Of a DNA stretch of 64,000 nt, positions 52,524-62,851 are shown in pieces; positions within the stretch are counted from its first letter, which is position 1, and each line of letters opens with the position of its first letter. The DNA lies in NCBI GenBank assembly GCA_002070215.1, contig MWCV01000005.1, forward strand, positions 43,054 through 107,053, written 5' to 3'. The translations under genes and the position numbers were made by a program. Origin of the DNA: Chloroflexi bacterium ADurb.Bin180 (GTDB lineage: Bacteria; Chloroflexota; Anaerolineae; UBA2200). Below the pieces are notes generated by a model. The model saw only the letters and a list, made by a program, of their open reading frames with translations, was not told where the DNA came from and did no database searches.

Positions 52524-55073
52524 ATGGACCTGACCGAGGCACTCCAAGCTCTTCGCACCGATCCGCGGTTCTGTGAAAACATCGTCGCCTGGGTCCGGCA
52601 ACCCGCGCGAGCCGCTCGATTTGGGCCGTTCCCCGAGGCTATCGATGCTCGAGTCCGGGAAGCGATTCGCAGTCGGGGAATCGACGCACTCTACACACAC
52701 CAGGCAGACGCGATAGCCGCCACACTTCGGGGCGAGAACGTTGTCGTTGTTGCCGGTCCGGCCTCGGGCAAGACCCTGTGCTACAACCTGCCAGTGCTGG
52801 ACGTTCTCGTTCGTGAGCCTCAGGCGCGAGCACTCTATCTGTTCCCCACCAAGGCCCTCGCGCAAGACCAACAGGCCGCATGGCAGGAGCTGACTCGGGG
52901 CATTCTGGGGCCAGGCGCAGCAGCCACCTACGACGGAGATACCGCCACTGGCTCACGCGCCAGAGCCAGGCGCGAAGCTCAGGTCCTGATCACCAATCCC
53001 GATATGGTCCACCTTGGCGTCCTGCCTCATCACACGCGCTGGCACGAGTTCTTTGCCAACCTCAGATTCGTCGTGCTGGACGAAATGCACGCCTACTGCG
53101 GATTGCTGGGCGGACACGTGGCCAATGTGCTACGGCGACTGCGACGGGTGTGCGAGCTCTATGGCTCCAGGCCGCAATTCGTGCTCTGCTCGGCCACCAT
53201 CGCCAATCCCGCCGAGCTCGCTGCCGGGCTCATCGGCCAACCGGCCACTCTGGTGGACAACGACGGTTCGCCAGCGGGAGAGTCTCACTTTCTCTTCTAC
53301 AACCCACCGTTGATCGACCCTGCCCGCGGTCTCAGGCGCGGGCAGCTCGCCGAGTCGGCCGCTCTGGCCTCATTCTTTGTGGAGAAGGGCTTATCGACCA
53401 TCGCCTTCCACACCGGAAGACGAGGCACCGAGCTGCTGCTCAGATACCTGAGGAGCGCGCTGAAGGAGCAAGGCTGCTCACCGAACCAGGTCAGCGGATA
53501 TCGAGGTGGGTATCTGCCCCGCGAGAGGAGAGAGATTGAGCGCCAACTGCGCGATGGCACCCTGCGCGGCGTGGTCACCACGAATGCGCTGGAACTGGGC
53601 ATCGACATCGGTGAACTCAGCGTATGCATCCTCAGCGGCTACCCTGGCACAATCGCCAGTACCAGGCAGCAGGCGGGGCGAGCCGGCCGCCGCCAAGGCG
53701 CCTCCGCCACAGTACTGGTGGGAGGGCCCTCACCCCTGGACCAGTACCTGCTGACCCATCCCCGCCACCTCCTGGAACGGACGCCAGAACTGGCCTTGAT
53801 CGCCCCGGACAACCCCTATCTTCTGCGCTCGCACCTCAAGTGCGCCACCTTTGAGCTCCCCTTTGAGGTAGACGAGCAGTATGCACCCGGCGCCGCTGCC
53901 GAGCCGTTGCTCTCGGAGATCGCTGCCTCTGAGGGCGTCCTACACCGCTCCGGGCGCAAGTGGTTCTGGATGGACAGCGGCTATCCGGCTTCGAGCGTCT
54001 CTTTGCGCACTGCCAGCGCCAGCCGAGTCGCCATCGTGAGTGCACAGGGGACCACGGTCGGGTTGGTGGATGCGCCGGGCGCCGTGCAGTTGGCTCATGA
54101 GGGAGCGGTCTACATGCACGAAGGCGTCACCTACGAAGTGCAGCGATTGGACCTCGAGGCGGGCGTGGCCACAGTTCGCGCCAGAGAGACAGAGTACTTT
54201 ACTCAAGCCTCGCTGGATTCCAGAGTGGACGTGCTGCAGGTTGAGGCCTCCGAGCCCGGGACAGCGACAACACGAGGATGGGGACAGGTGCGCGTTCGCA
54301 CCAAGGCCACCAGTTACGGCCGGTTTGCCTGGTACACCCACGAAAAGCTCGAAACCGTGCCGTTGGACCTACCCGAGATGGAGCTCCTGACAACCGCCTA
54401 CTGGCTGCACCTGGGCGCAGAGCTGGTGAAATCCCTGGCTGACCTGGGAGACTGGACTATCGCCGCCCTGCGCTCCTACGGACCGGACTGGGCAGAGCAG
54501 AGAAATCGCGCTCGCGCCAGAGACCAATACCGCTGTCGCAACTGCGGCCGGCCGGAGCTGCCTGGCAAGCAACTGGATGTCCATCACCTGCAGCCTTTCC
54601 GCACCTTTGATTACCGACCGGGCGAGAACGACAACTACCTGCGGGCGAACCGACTGGACAACCTCATCTCGCTGTGCCCGGACTGTCATCGGCAACTCGA
54701 GACCTCAAGGGACATGCAGGGGACACTCGAGGGTTTGGCCTGCGTGTTTCGCAGTCTGGCGCCGCTATTCCTGATGTGCGATCCGCGTGACCTCGGAATG
54801 GCCGTCGACCTGGACATGGGCTTTAGCAAAGCACCCACGATAGTGATCTACGACCTTGTACCGGGGGGAGTAGGATTCAGCGAGGAGCTTTACGCGCGTC
54901 ACGAGGCGATACTCGCTGCCTGTTTGGACCGGGTCCGTGAGTGCCAGTGTGAGGAGGGATGCCCTGCTTGCGTGGGAGCGCCCCCTGAACGGGGTTTGGG
55001 GGCCAAGCGTCGCGTTCTCGACCTGCTGGGCAGGCTGGTCAACCCGCGTGCGGACGCCGCCGGCCAGGCGTAG
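52524..55073 (+). CDS. MrfA/YprA-like DEAD-box helicase with embedded HNH domain
   Basis: 849 aa. Helicase motifs: Walker A AGPASGKT, LDEMHAY (motif II), CSATIANP, and QQAGRAGRR (motif VI). The C-terminal zinc-binding MrfA domain ends in ECQCEEGCPACVG. Between them, at about residues 668-725, sits an HNH-nuclease-like stretch: YRCRNCG, DVHHLQPF, ANRLDNLISLCPDCHRQLE, with the CxxC, HH, Asn and CxxCH residues intact. MrfA helicases repair mitomycin-type DNA damage; I am not aware of a nuclease domain in the characterised form. The transcript is probably leaderless. Its stop abuts the convergent acylase gene with no gap. Confidence 0.88.
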   Translation: MDLTEALQALRTDPRFCENIVAWVRQPARAARFGPFPEAIDARVREAIRSRGIDALYTHQADAIAATLRGENVVVVAGPASGKTLCYNLPVLDVLVREPQARALYLFPTKALAQDQQAAWQELTRGILGPGAAATYDGDTATGSRARARREAQVLITNPDMVHLGVLPHHTRWHEFFANLRFVVLDEMHAYCGLLGGHVANVLRRLRRVCELYGSRPQFVLCSATIANPAELAAGLIGQPATLVDNDGSPAGESHFLFYNPPLIDPARGLRRGQLAESAALASFFVEKGLSTIAFHTGRRGTELLLRYLRSALKEQGCSPNQVSGYRGGYLPRERREIERQLRDGTLRGVVTTNALELGIDIGELSVCILSGYPGTIASTRQQAGRAGRRQGASATVLVGGPSPLDQYLLTHPRHLLERTPELALIAPDNPYLLRSHLKCATFELPFEVDEQYAPGAAAEPLLSEIAASEGVLHRSGRKWFWMDSGYPASSVSLRTASASRVAIVSAQGTTVGLVDAPGAVQLAHEGAVYMHEGVTYEVQRLDLEAGVATVRARETEYFTQASLDSRVDVLQVEASEPGTATTRGWGQVRVRTKATSYGRFAWYTHEKLETVPLDLPEMELLTTAYWLHLGAELVKSLADLGDWTIAALRSYGPDWAEQRNRARARDQYRCRNCGRPELPGKQLDVHHLQPFRTFDYRPGENDNYLRANRLDNLISLCPDCHRQLETSRDMQGTLEGLACVFRSLAPLFLMCDPRDLGMAVDLDMGFSKAPTIVIYDLVPGGVGFSEELYARHEAILAACLDRVRECQCEEGCPACVGAPPERGLGAKRRVLDLLGRLVNPRADAAGQA

Positions 55074-57467
55074 TTATCTGCTCGGCGCCAGAGTGAGCAC
55101 ACCCTCAGCCTGAGCCAGCACCTCCGAGCGCTCGTACAGCATCTGCTGCGGCTGAACCGCCTGCCAGGCACCAATCATATCGTCGTAATGCCGACTGAGG
55201 GGCTGACCCGATTGACCGGTAGTGTGCTGGTAGAGCGACTCGTCCCAGTGCCCCACGTCCACTATCTGACGGTACGACGGAAGAGACTCGACGTCGAAAG
55301 ATCCTGGATAGTAGGCGTTGGCGTTGACCGTGCACCAGGTGCCAGGTGCCGCCACGGGCCCGCGGTTCAGGAGCAAACCCAGGGCCGGCACGGATCCCAG
55401 GACGTGCTTGAAAGTAGCGGTATGCACCTTACCCCAGGCCCACTGGCTGTCCAGGTTGCCCACCAGGTCCCCGTAGTGACGCCTCCAGAACTCCATTGCC
55501 TCTCCGACGCTCTTCCGCAGTATCTGGTCGCGACTCTCGACCTCCGGAGTCGTCACATCGTCGAACCACGGGCTGTCAGGCTGGTCGATGATCCCGAACA
55601 AAACCTGGGCCATTCTGCCCCAGGAGCCCGGTTCGATCTGCACGCCCTGTAGCTCATCCCCGAACGTATTCATCAGCGCCCGCCATAGCACCACATCAGC
55701 GATGCCCGCAGCGCCGCTTTCGGGTCGCATCTGATAGTCCCACTGCTCGAAGAAGCGAAAGGCCCGCTCTTGCAGCCACCCCTGCGGGCCCAGTGCCAGA
55801 ACGTACGGCATCACCCGCGCGGCAGCCAGCGAGTAGGCGTCGGCCTGGATGTTCCGCATGTCGGCCACAGTCAGGTGCTTCTTCCCCTGTAGTAGCTGCG
55901 TGATCCGTTGAGCCCGAGAGGGCTCCGCCCAGTTCGCCGAGAGGAAGTATGGGTAGTCATCCGCGACGATCTTGTTGTTGGCCGTGACCAGGTAGTGCTG
56001 CGGCGGGTTGTAGGCTGAAGGCAGCTCCTCAAACGGGATAGAGCCGTTCCATTCGTACTCGCCTGTCCAGCCGGGGACAGGCACCAGGCCCTGGCCCCGG
56101 CTGCGAATTGGGATTACTCCGGGAAGCTGGTAGCCAATGTTCCCCTGCGCATCTGCATAGAGCAAGTTCTGTGCAGGCGAATTCCAGTGTCTGAGGGCCG
56201 AACGGAACTGATCCCAGTTTTCAGCGCGATTGAGGAGGTGCAGGCTGGTAAAGATGCTGCCACTTTCCAATGCGGTCCATCGCAAGGCCAGGGGTGGACC
56301 CTGAACCTTGTCGTCGGAGGGCAGCAATGGTCCGTGGCGGGTCGTGCGAACGGTCAGCCAGACTGGCCCGCTTCGACCCTTCACCCAGATTTGCTCGGTC
56401 AGTTCACCGAGATCGTACCACTCGCCCCTGTATTCGTACTGACCAGCATCGTTCACGTGCTCGACATACAGGTCCTGAACGTCGACCCTCGAGTTGGTCA
56501 TTCCCCAGGCGATCGACCTGTTGTGACCGATGACCACGCCGGGGCAACCCGGAAAGGAGGCTCCGATTACGTCAAGCGCGCCAGCAACAAGGTGAACCTC
56601 GTACCAGAGCGAAGGTATCTGGATGCCAAGATGCGGGTCATTGGCCAGAATGGGTCTGCCAGTTGCCGTCATAGACCCATCGACTACCCAGTTATTGCTG
56701 CCAGACCCCGAATCCGGATAGCCGCTCAGTTGTCTGAATTGGCGCCATCCCGTCAGCAACGACTCGTCAGCCAGCCTCAGGCCCGCCGTCTCCTCAGGGA
56801 CAACCACCGGAGCACCTTCAGGATAGGCAGGGAACAGTTCGCTCGCCTTCTGCTCACCGAGTTTGGCGGTGAGCCTCTGCCTTTCGAGCTCATCCTCCCA
56901 GTTTCCGTCGAGCCCCATAGCCATCACTTTGGTCCAGCCCAGCGAGTCGGTCACCGTCCACGGCTCAGGGGCAAACCCCAGCAGCTGAAACTCGAGCGGC
57001 AAGTGGTTGCGGTGGGTGCCAATGAAGGCATTCACCCCTTCTGCATAGGCGGTCAGTTCGGCGAGCACCTCCGGGGGCAGGGTTTCCACATCGCGTTGCG
57101 CGGCGCGATACAGTCCCAGCGTCCGCACAAGACGGTCGGTGTCAAGCGTCGACTCGCCCAGCACCTCCGACAACCGGCCAGCCGCCAGCCTTCGATTGAA
57201 CTCCATCTGCCACAGCCGGTCCTGAGCGTGAACATAGCCCTGAGCAAAGTAGGCATCGCGCTCGAACTCGGCATAGATGTGCGGTACCCCCCACCGGTCC
57301 CGGATGATCTCGACCTGGCCCTGGAGCCCGTCGAGTTCAGCCCGTCCGTCAGTGCGGGGAAACGTGGCGCGGAACATCACCTGGTAGACTCCGCCCACGA
57401 ACAAGAGTGCGGCGATGAGCAGTACCAGGACCGCTGTCGAGAACGCTCGTTTGAGGATCTTGATCAA
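55074..57467 (-). CDS. Penicillin acylase family (Ntn-hydrolase) protein
   Basis: 797 aa. An N-terminal membrane anchor or signal (TAVLVLLIAALLFVGG) precedes the alpha chain. The autocatalytic serine that becomes the N-terminus of the beta chain is Ser257 in GSGSNNWVV, and TATGRPILANDPHLG, SFPGCPGVVIGHN and RTTRHGPLL are family blocks. Members hydrolyse amide bonds in penicillins, acyl-homoserine lactones or cyclic lipopeptides; the substrate here is unknown. The start is TTG at 57467 with GTGAGG upstream. Confidence 0.88.
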   Translation of the reverse strand: MIKILKRAFSTAVLVLLIAALLFVGGVYQVMFRATFPRTDGRAELDGLQGQVEIIRDRWGVPHIYAEFERDAYFAQGYVHAQDRLWQMEFNRRLAAGRLSEVLGESTLDTDRLVRTLGLYRAAQRDVETLPPEVLAELTAYAEGVNAFIGTHRNHLPLEFQLLGFAPEPWTVTDSLGWTKVMAMGLDGNWEDELERQRLTAKLGEQKASELFPAYPEGAPVVVPEETAGLRLADESLLTGWRQFRQLSGYPDSGSGSNNWVVDGSMTATGRPILANDPHLGIQIPSLWYEVHLVAGALDVIGASFPGCPGVVIGHNRSIAWGMTNSRVDVQDLYVEHVNDAGQYEYRGEWYDLGELTEQIWVKGRSGPVWLTVRTTRHGPLLPSDDKVQGPPLALRWTALESGSIFTSLHLLNRAENWDQFRSALRHWNSPAQNLLYADAQGNIGYQLPGVIPIRSRGQGLVPVPGWTGEYEWNGSIPFEELPSAYNPPQHYLVTANNKIVADDYPYFLSANWAEPSRAQRITQLLQGKKHLTVADMRNIQADAYSLAAARVMPYVLALGPQGWLQERAFRFFEQWDYQMRPESGAAGIADVVLWRALMNTFGDELQGVQIEPGSWGRMAQVLFGIIDQPDSPWFDDVTTPEVESRDQILRKSVGEAMEFWRRHYGDLVGNLDSQWAWGKVHTATFKHVLGSVPALGLLLNRGPVAAPGTWCTVNANAYYPGSFDVESLPSYRQIVDVGHWDESLYQHTTGQSGQPLSRHYDDMIGAWQAVQPQQMLYERSEVLAQAEGVLTLAPSR

Positions 57468-57553
57468 ACTGGCCTCACTTGTCCTTCACTCGCCGAGTCG
57501 CGCGCCGGCTGACCACTGGGCAAGTACAAGAGATGCACTGTCAGCTCAGGCAC

Positions 57554-57949
57554 TCAGCAGCCAGCGTCGCACACCACCGCTACGGCCTCAATCTCGACCT
57601 TGGCACCCAGAGGCAGCGCCACGACCTGTATTGCTGAGCGGGAAGGTGGCTGGGACGGGAAGAACTCGCCATAGACCTCGTTCATTGCCGGCCAATCCTT
57701 CATGTCGGCCAGAAAGACCGTCGTCTTGATCGCATGGGCGAGGTCTGAGCCAGCAGCCTCCAGAATGGCCTGCAGGTTCAGCAGCACTTGCCGTGTCTGA
57801 GCGACGATATCCGGTCCTGCCAGCTCACGAGTGCCCGGAATGAGGCCAATCTGGCCCGCTGTGAACACGAGATCCCCAACTCGAACCGCCTGCGAATAGG
57901 GCCCGACCGCCGCTGGTGCGTTCGGGGTAGAGCAGATCTGCCTGGACAT
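57554..57949 (-). CDS. ridA: RidA family enamine/imine deaminase
   Basis: 131 aa. It removes reactive 2-aminoacrylate and similar imines. GPYSQAVRVGDLVFTAGQIG, DMKDWPAMNEVYGEFF and the conserved arginine in PPSRSAIQV are standard RidA features. A GGGGGGC ribosome site precedes the ATG. It is 86 bases from the acylase gene on the same strand. Confidence 0.9.
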   Translation of the reverse strand: MSRQICSTPNAPAAVGPYSQAVRVGDLVFTAGQIGLIPGTRELAGPDIVAQTRQVLLNLQAILEAAGSDLAHAIKTTVFLADMKDWPAMNEVYGEFFPSQPPSRSAIQVVALPLGAKVEIEAVAVVCDAGC

Positions 57950-58043
57950 GCGCCCCCCTTGTGACGATTGCTGCCAGAGATTCTACTCACTGCGACCCTT
58001 CCGGCCAAGTCTGGCGCCAACGGACAGGATCCAGCCGGGCTCT

Positions 58044-58072
58044 TTGACACATCCGGGCGCGGCCGCTATACT
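58044..58072 (+). promoter_or_regulatory. smc promoter (near-leaderless)
   Basis: Consensus TTGACA at 58044-58049, a 17-base spacer and TATACT at 58067-58072. The smc ATG is nine bases after the -10 box and has no ribosome site. Confidence 0.75.
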
Positions 58073-58081
58073 GGTCGAACC

Positions 58082-60106
58082 ATGTTTCTGAAACGCCTCG
58101 AGCTCCGCGGATTCAAGACCTTTGCTTCCTATACCGACCTCGTCTTTGACGCCGGCGTCACGGCCATCGTCGGTCCCAATGGCAGCGGCAAGTCCAACAT
58201 CGCCGACGCGGTGCGCTGGGTGCTCGGCGAACAGAGCTATGCCGCTCTGCGTGGCAAACGCACCGAAGACATGATCTTTGCCGGCACCAGCCGCCGTCCG
58301 CAGATGGGCATGGCCGAGGCTATCCTCACCTTTGACAATTCCAGCCGTTGGCTGCCCATCGACTTTGCCGAGGTCACAGTCTGTCGCCGGGCCTACCGTT
58401 CGGGCGAGAACCAGTACCTGGTCAATGGCAGTCGGGTGCGTCTGCGAGATGTGCTGGACATGCTGGGCAAGGCATCACTGGGACGTCAGGGTTTTGTGGT
58501 CATCGGCCAGGGACTGGTCGATGCGGCTCTCACCCTGCGCCCTGAGGAGCGTCGCGTCCTCTTTGAGGTGGCGGCGGGCATTCACATCTACCAGGACAAG
58601 CGCACCGACTCGCTGAACAAACTCGCTGAGACGAAGCAGAATACCCTGCGCCTCAACGACATCACGGCCGAGCTTGCGCCTCGTGTCCGGGACCTGGAGC
58701 ACCAGGCCAGGCGAGCGCAGGAGCGCGAGGTGGTTAGCCGAGACCTGGAGAAGCTGCTACGGGTCTGGTACGGCTACCAGTGGCACCGTCTGCAGTTGCG
58801 AGTCAACGAAGCTGAGAATGCTTTGCATAGTCAGCAGGAAGAACTCGACCTGTGGCGTGGCAAGCAGCACGAAGTTGAGGCTCTGGTTGGCGGAACGCTT
58901 GAACGCCAGGCCGAGCTGCGACGGCAGCTCAGTCTGTGGCACAAGGAGAGTGGAGAGCTGCACAGCCGAGCCGAACTAACCGGGCGAGAGCTGGCAGTAA
59001 GCCGCGAGCGGTTGAACCTGTTGCAGGTTCGCCAGTCGGAGCTGAGCCTCGAGGCAGGGCAACTCGAAAGCAGGCGCGCACGGCTGCAGGCCATTCTGGC
59101 CACCGCCCAGACCGACCTCGAATCAACCCAGGCGCAGTTGGCTACTGAGACGGCCCGGGTGGACGGGCTCAAAGTCGCGTTCAAGCAGACTGAAGCAGCG
59201 CGCATCCAACGCTCGCAGGCAGTCGATCAGGCCCGGGATGGAGCCTACGCCCTTGCCTCGTCCCTGGCCGAGGCAAAGAACAAGCTCGCATCGCTCCAGG
59301 AACGACGAATGCAGGTCGTCGCCGAGCACGACAAGGCGCAGCAGGATGTGGCCACTGTTGAAGCGCAACTCGCTGAGCTCAGGTCGAGTCTCGCTCAGGC
59401 CCACGAACAGAGCGAAGCAACCAGGGCCGCTGCCACAGAGACCGAGCAGCGCCGGGCCAGGCTGCAGAAGGAGCTCGCGGATGGCGAGCGCGATGTGGAG
59501 TCACGTCGGCAGGCGGTCGAGGCGGCAGCGCGCAATCGGCAGAGGGCAGAGGACCGTCAGGAGCTGCTGTCTGGCCTGCGTTCGAGCATGGCCGGCCTGG
59601 CGCCCGGCGTCAAGGCCGTGCTCGAGGCACGCCAGCGGCTCTCTGGCATCATTGGCCCGGTGACTGAGCTATTGCAGGTTCCGCCGGAACTGGAGCGGGC
59701 TATCGAATCGGCGCTGGGTACCTACGGGCAGGCGCTCGTCGTAGAGCGCTGGGAGGATGCCTCTGGCGCAATAGCCGAGCTTCGCCGCCAGGACTCGGGA
59801 TGGGCCACCTTCCTTCCCCTCGACTCTCTCAGCCCGTCACCAACCAAGCTGCCTCCGGGCGATTCCGAGGTCATCGGTCTGGCTCAGCAGCTAGTTACTT
59901 ACGAAACACGTTTTGAACGAGTTGCCCAGCTCCTGCTCGGTCAGGTCGTCGTGGTAAAAGACCTGGAGGCAGCCAGACGCATTCGCACCAGATTACAGCC
60001 TGGCCAGCGCATAGTCACTCTCACTGGTGAAACGGTGCAGAGCACGGGCGTGCTGAGCGGCGGCTCGCCCAGGAACGCGAGTTGCGCGAGCTGCCAGTCC
60101 AGGTAG
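58082..60106 (+). CDS. smc: SMC chromosome condensation protein, N-terminal segment (frame break)
   Basis: First 674 residues of an SMC ATPase that organises the chromosome. Walker [11 protein letters not shown] is at 31-40, followed by [18 protein letters not shown] and the QGFVVIGQG loop, then about 300 residues of coiled coil. The hinge lies at roughly 505-640 ([25 protein letters not shown], partly quoted). The frame ends with [14 protein letters not shown] and a TAG at 60104; the true continuation is in the -1 frame from 60070. Together the two parts give about 1,200 aa, the normal length. Either a sequencing or assembly error or a real mutation. Confidence 0.9.
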   Translation: MFLKRLELRGFKTFASYTDLVFDAGVTAIVGPNGSGKSNIADAVRWVLGEQSYAALRGKRTEDMIFAGTSRRPQMGMAEAILTFDNSSRWLPIDFAEVTVCRRAYRSGENQYLVNGSRVRLRDVLDMLGKASLGRQGFVVIGQGLVDAALTLRPEERRVLFEVAAGIHIYQDKRTDSLNKLAETKQNTLRLNDITAELAPRVRDLEHQARRAQEREVVSRDLEKLLRVWYGYQWHRLQLRVNEAENALHSQQEELDLWRGKQHEVEALVGGTLERQAELRRQLSLWHKESGELHSRAELTGRELAVSRERLNLLQVRQSELSLEAGQLESRRARLQAILATAQTDLESTQAQLATETARVDGLKVAFKQTEAARIQRSQAVDQARDGAYALASSLAEAKNKLASLQERRMQVVAEHDKAQQDVATVEAQLAELRSSLAQAHEQSEATRAAATETEQRRARLQKELADGERDVESRRQAVEAAARNRQRAEDRQELLSGLRSSMAGLAPGVKAVLEARQRLSGIIGPVTELLQVPPELERAIESALGTYGQALVVERWEDASGAIAELRRQDSGWATFLPLDSLSPSPTKLPPGDSEVIGLAQQLVTYETRFERVAQLLLGQVVVVKDLEAARRIRTRLQPGQRIVTLTGETVQSTGVLSGGSPRNASCASCQSR

Positions 60107-61686
60107 CCGCGCTGCGTGCTGAAGAGGAGCGCCTGGCCGGGGCTCTCGGCGAGGCGGAGCGAGAACTCGCCGCCTGCCGCGAGGGGCTGAACGCCGCCGT
60201 GGAGGAGCTCAGGCAAATCGCGCAGCGACGCGATGCGGCCACCAAGGCCGCTGCCACGACAGAGGGTAGAATCGAACGTCTTCTTTCGGAAAACGAGTGG
60301 CGGCGCAAGCTCAGCCGCGACCAGCACCAGGAGTTGCAGGCTCTGGAGACGCGCGCAACCGAGCTGAACGCCCAGATTCGCAGTCTGTCCGAACAGCATA
60401 CGGTCCAGAGACAGCAGCTCGACAGAGCGCTGGCCGCTCAGCAAGAAGAGCAGCACCGGGACCAAGAGTCGCGTCAGGCCATCGCAGAAGCAGAGACGTC
60501 GTTGGCCGTCTTGCGGCGGCAGTCTCAGGCGCTGGAGCAGTCTCTGCTCGCCCAGCGAGCTGAACTGGAACGGTTCGAGAAAGACGCGGCCAGCAGTGCG
60601 CAGCGCATGGCCCAGGCGGGGTACGAGGCCGAACAGATCAGTCAGCGGGTCGCGACGCTCCAGATTGAATCGACCGAACTCTCCACTCAGGTGGCTGCCT
60701 TGTCCGCCTTGATCGATCCGGCCGAGGCGGAGCTCAACGGCCTGGAAAACCAGGTTCAGGGCCTGGAGAACGAACTCGCTGGCATTCGTCGTCGCGCTTC
60801 AGAGCTCGACACCCTGTTTGGCCAACAGCTACTGGAGAAAGAGCGGCGCGTAGACGCGTTCGCCTCACTTGAGCGCCGCATCGAGGAGGATTTGGGCGAC
60901 ATTGAGTACCCCACGGAGCGGGTGAAGCAGTTGCGGCTCGAGTTCCTCGGTCAGCAGCTGCCCCTGACCGAGTCCGAAGTCGTGCAGGAGGACCTGAGCA
61001 GCGAGATCAAGGACCTCAAGGCCCGGCTGCGACGAATGGGCACGGTCAACCCGAATGCCCCTCAGGAGTTCGCAGAGGTCTCTCAGCGCTATCAGTACCT
61101 CAAGTCGCAGATCGCCGACCTGGAGCAGTCTGCTGCCTCGCTTGAGCAGGTCATCAAGGAGCTCGACGAAGTAATGAAGACCGAGTTCCTCAAGGTCTTT
61201 CACGCGGTGGCAGCCGAGTTCTCTCGCTATTTCCAGGTTCTTTTCCAGGGCGGGCAGGCCCGCATCGCACTCACTGATCCGGACAATCCGTCGACCACAG
61301 GAGTGGAGATCTTTGCCCGACCGCCCGGCAAACGTCAGCAGTCTCTGGCCCTCTTGTCAGGTGGTGAGCGGGCGCTCACTGCGGCAGCCCTCGTGTTTGC
61401 GGTGCTCAAGACGCGCCCCTTGCCCTTCTGCTTCCTAGACGAGGTCGATGCAATGCTGGACGAAGCAAACGTGGGGCGTTTTCGTAGTCAACTGCTCGAG
61501 TTCTCCGAGCTCACCCAGTTCATTGTCATCACCCACAACCGCCAGACAGTGGAGGCGGCCAACACCGTCTATGGTATCTCGATGGGCGAAGACGGCGCCT
61601 CCAAGACCATCTCGCTCCGATTGCAGGAGCGCCTGCCGATGCCACCTCCTGCTGCCCAGGCAGAACCAACGCCACCCGCCGCTTGA
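60082..61686 (+). CDS. smc: SMC protein, C-terminal segment
   Basis: 534 aa in the -1 frame relative to the first part; the reading [17 protein letters not shown] continues the coil after the hinge. The ATPase half is complete: LLSGGERALTAAALVF is the C-motif and FCFLDEVDAMLDEAN the Walker B, followed by FIVITHNRQTV. Without the N-terminal Walker A it cannot work alone. The TTG at 60082 has no proper ribosome site, so it is unlikely to be a real independent start. The asparaginase gene follows 16 bases later. Confidence 0.9.
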   Translation: MRELPVQVAALRAEEERLAGALGEAERELAACREGLNAAVEELRQIAQRRDAATKAAATTEGRIERLLSENEWRRKLSRDQHQELQALETRATELNAQIRSLSEQHTVQRQQLDRALAAQQEEQHRDQESRQAIAEAETSLAVLRRQSQALEQSLLAQRAELERFEKDAASSAQRMAQAGYEAEQISQRVATLQIESTELSTQVAALSALIDPAEAELNGLENQVQGLENELAGIRRRASELDTLFGQQLLEKERRVDAFASLERRIEEDLGDIEYPTERVKQLRLEFLGQQLPLTESEVVQEDLSSEIKDLKARLRRMGTVNPNAPQEFAEVSQRYQYLKSQIADLEQSAASLEQVIKELDEVMKTEFLKVFHAVAAEFSRYFQVLFQGGQARIALTDPDNPSTTGVEIFARPPGKRQQSLALLSGGERALTAAALVFAVLKTRPLPFCFLDEVDAMLDEANVGRFRSQLLEFSELTQFIVITHNRQTVEAANTVYGISMGEDGASKTISLRLQERLPMPPPAAQAEPTPPAA

Positions 61687-61702
61687 GGGTCACTCAGCGC
61701 TC

Positions 61703-62737
61703 ATGGCAGCTCAGTACACCCGACCACGAGTCCACCTCATCGCCACCGGTGGAACTATCGCTATGCGTGAGGACAATGGCGCAGGCGGGGCAGTTCTCGC
61801 ACTGACCGCCGCAGACCTGGCGGGCAGTCTGCGTTTCGCCACCGTCTCCCTGCCCGAGATTACCACCGAGGAGTATGGTCCTCTTCCCAGCTGCCAGTTC
61901 ACTATCGATCATCTGTGGGGCTTGCGCCAGCGGGTGATGCAACTCCTGCAAGACGGAACGGACGATCGCGGCTCGGCGCCGGCCATCGTAATCACCCACG
62001 GCACTGACACGCTCGAGGAGACGGCCTATCTGCTGGACCTGACCGTGCCTTCTCCTGTACCGGTCGTCATCACCGGCGCGATGCGAGTGGCATCAGATCC
62101 GGGTTACGACGGCATGGCCAATCTGCTCGCCGCCATCAGGGTGGCCTCCTCTCCGCAGTCATGCGGATTGGGGACGTTGGTAGTGATGAATGACGAGATC
62201 CATACTGCGCGCGATGTGACCAAGACCGACAGTCAGAGCCTCGACACCTTCCAGTCCCCCGTCTGGGGGCCCATCGGGCGCGTTGATGCCGGCCAGGTGC
62301 GCACAGCTAGGCGCATCGAGCGCAGCATCATCGCCGCGCCGCGGCTGGAGCAGCGTGTCGTTCTGCTCAAGTTGGCTGTGGGAATGGATGCCGACCTGGT
62401 GACCCTTGCGGTTGACCGCGGGGCAAAGGGGCTGGTCATTGAGACCTTTGGCGGCGGCCGCGTGCCCCCGTGGTGGCTGGAGCCAATCCGCCAGGCAGCG
62501 GCAGCCGGTGTGGCGGTTGCCGTGACCACGCGCTGCCTGTCGGGGAACTTGGGTGACCCGTACCGCTACGAAGGCGCTTTTTCCGACCTCGTGGAGGCGG
62601 GTTGCCTGGTAGCCCCTGGCCTGAATGGCCCAAAGGCGCGCCTTCGGCTGATGGCCGCCCTCGCCGCGGGCAGCAACGCCGATGATGTCCGCCATCTGTA
62701 CGAATCGGACCAGAGCCATGCGCCATTCCTCAAGTAG
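61703..62737 (+). CDS. L-asparaginase (type I/II family)
   Basis: 344 aa. Hydrolysis of asparagine to aspartate and ammonia. The two catalytic threonines are in IATGGTIAM and THGTDTLEETA, with VVITGAMR and LAAIRVA typical of the fold. No signal peptide, so cytoplasmic. The ATG at 61703 is 16 bases after the smc stop. The frame is open upstream inside smc but carries no conserved residues there. Confidence 0.9.
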   Translation: MAAQYTRPRVHLIATGGTIAMREDNGAGGAVLALTAADLAGSLRFATVSLPEITTEEYGPLPSCQFTIDHLWGLRQRVMQLLQDGTDDRGSAPAIVITHGTDTLEETAYLLDLTVPSPVPVVITGAMRVASDPGYDGMANLLAAIRVASSPQSCGLGTLVVMNDEIHTARDVTKTDSQSLDTFQSPVWGPIGRVDAGQVRTARRIERSIIAAPRLEQRVVLLKLAVGMDADLVTLAVDRGAKGLVIETFGGGRVPPWWLEPIRQAAAAGVAVAVTTRCLSGNLGDPYRYEGAFSDLVEAGCLVAPGLNGPKARLRLMAALAAGSNADDVRHLYESDQSHAPFLK

Positions 62738-62851
62738 CCAGACGAGCAGCCGCGCAACCTGCCCAGCCAATACCTGGGTTCGCGCCCGCCCTGTGCCTCG
62801 CCCAGATGCCGGCGTCTCCCTGAACCATCTCACGCTGGCACGGGTGATGTC

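Noticed and set aside
56187..57512. 441-codon plus-strand frame
   Set aside because: It is the antisense of the penicillin acylase gene, whose catalytic motifs are clear.
60062..60075. Programmed -1 frameshift in smc
   Set aside because: No X-XXY-YYZ slippery heptamer or following pseudoknot was found. A mutation or assembly error is more likely.
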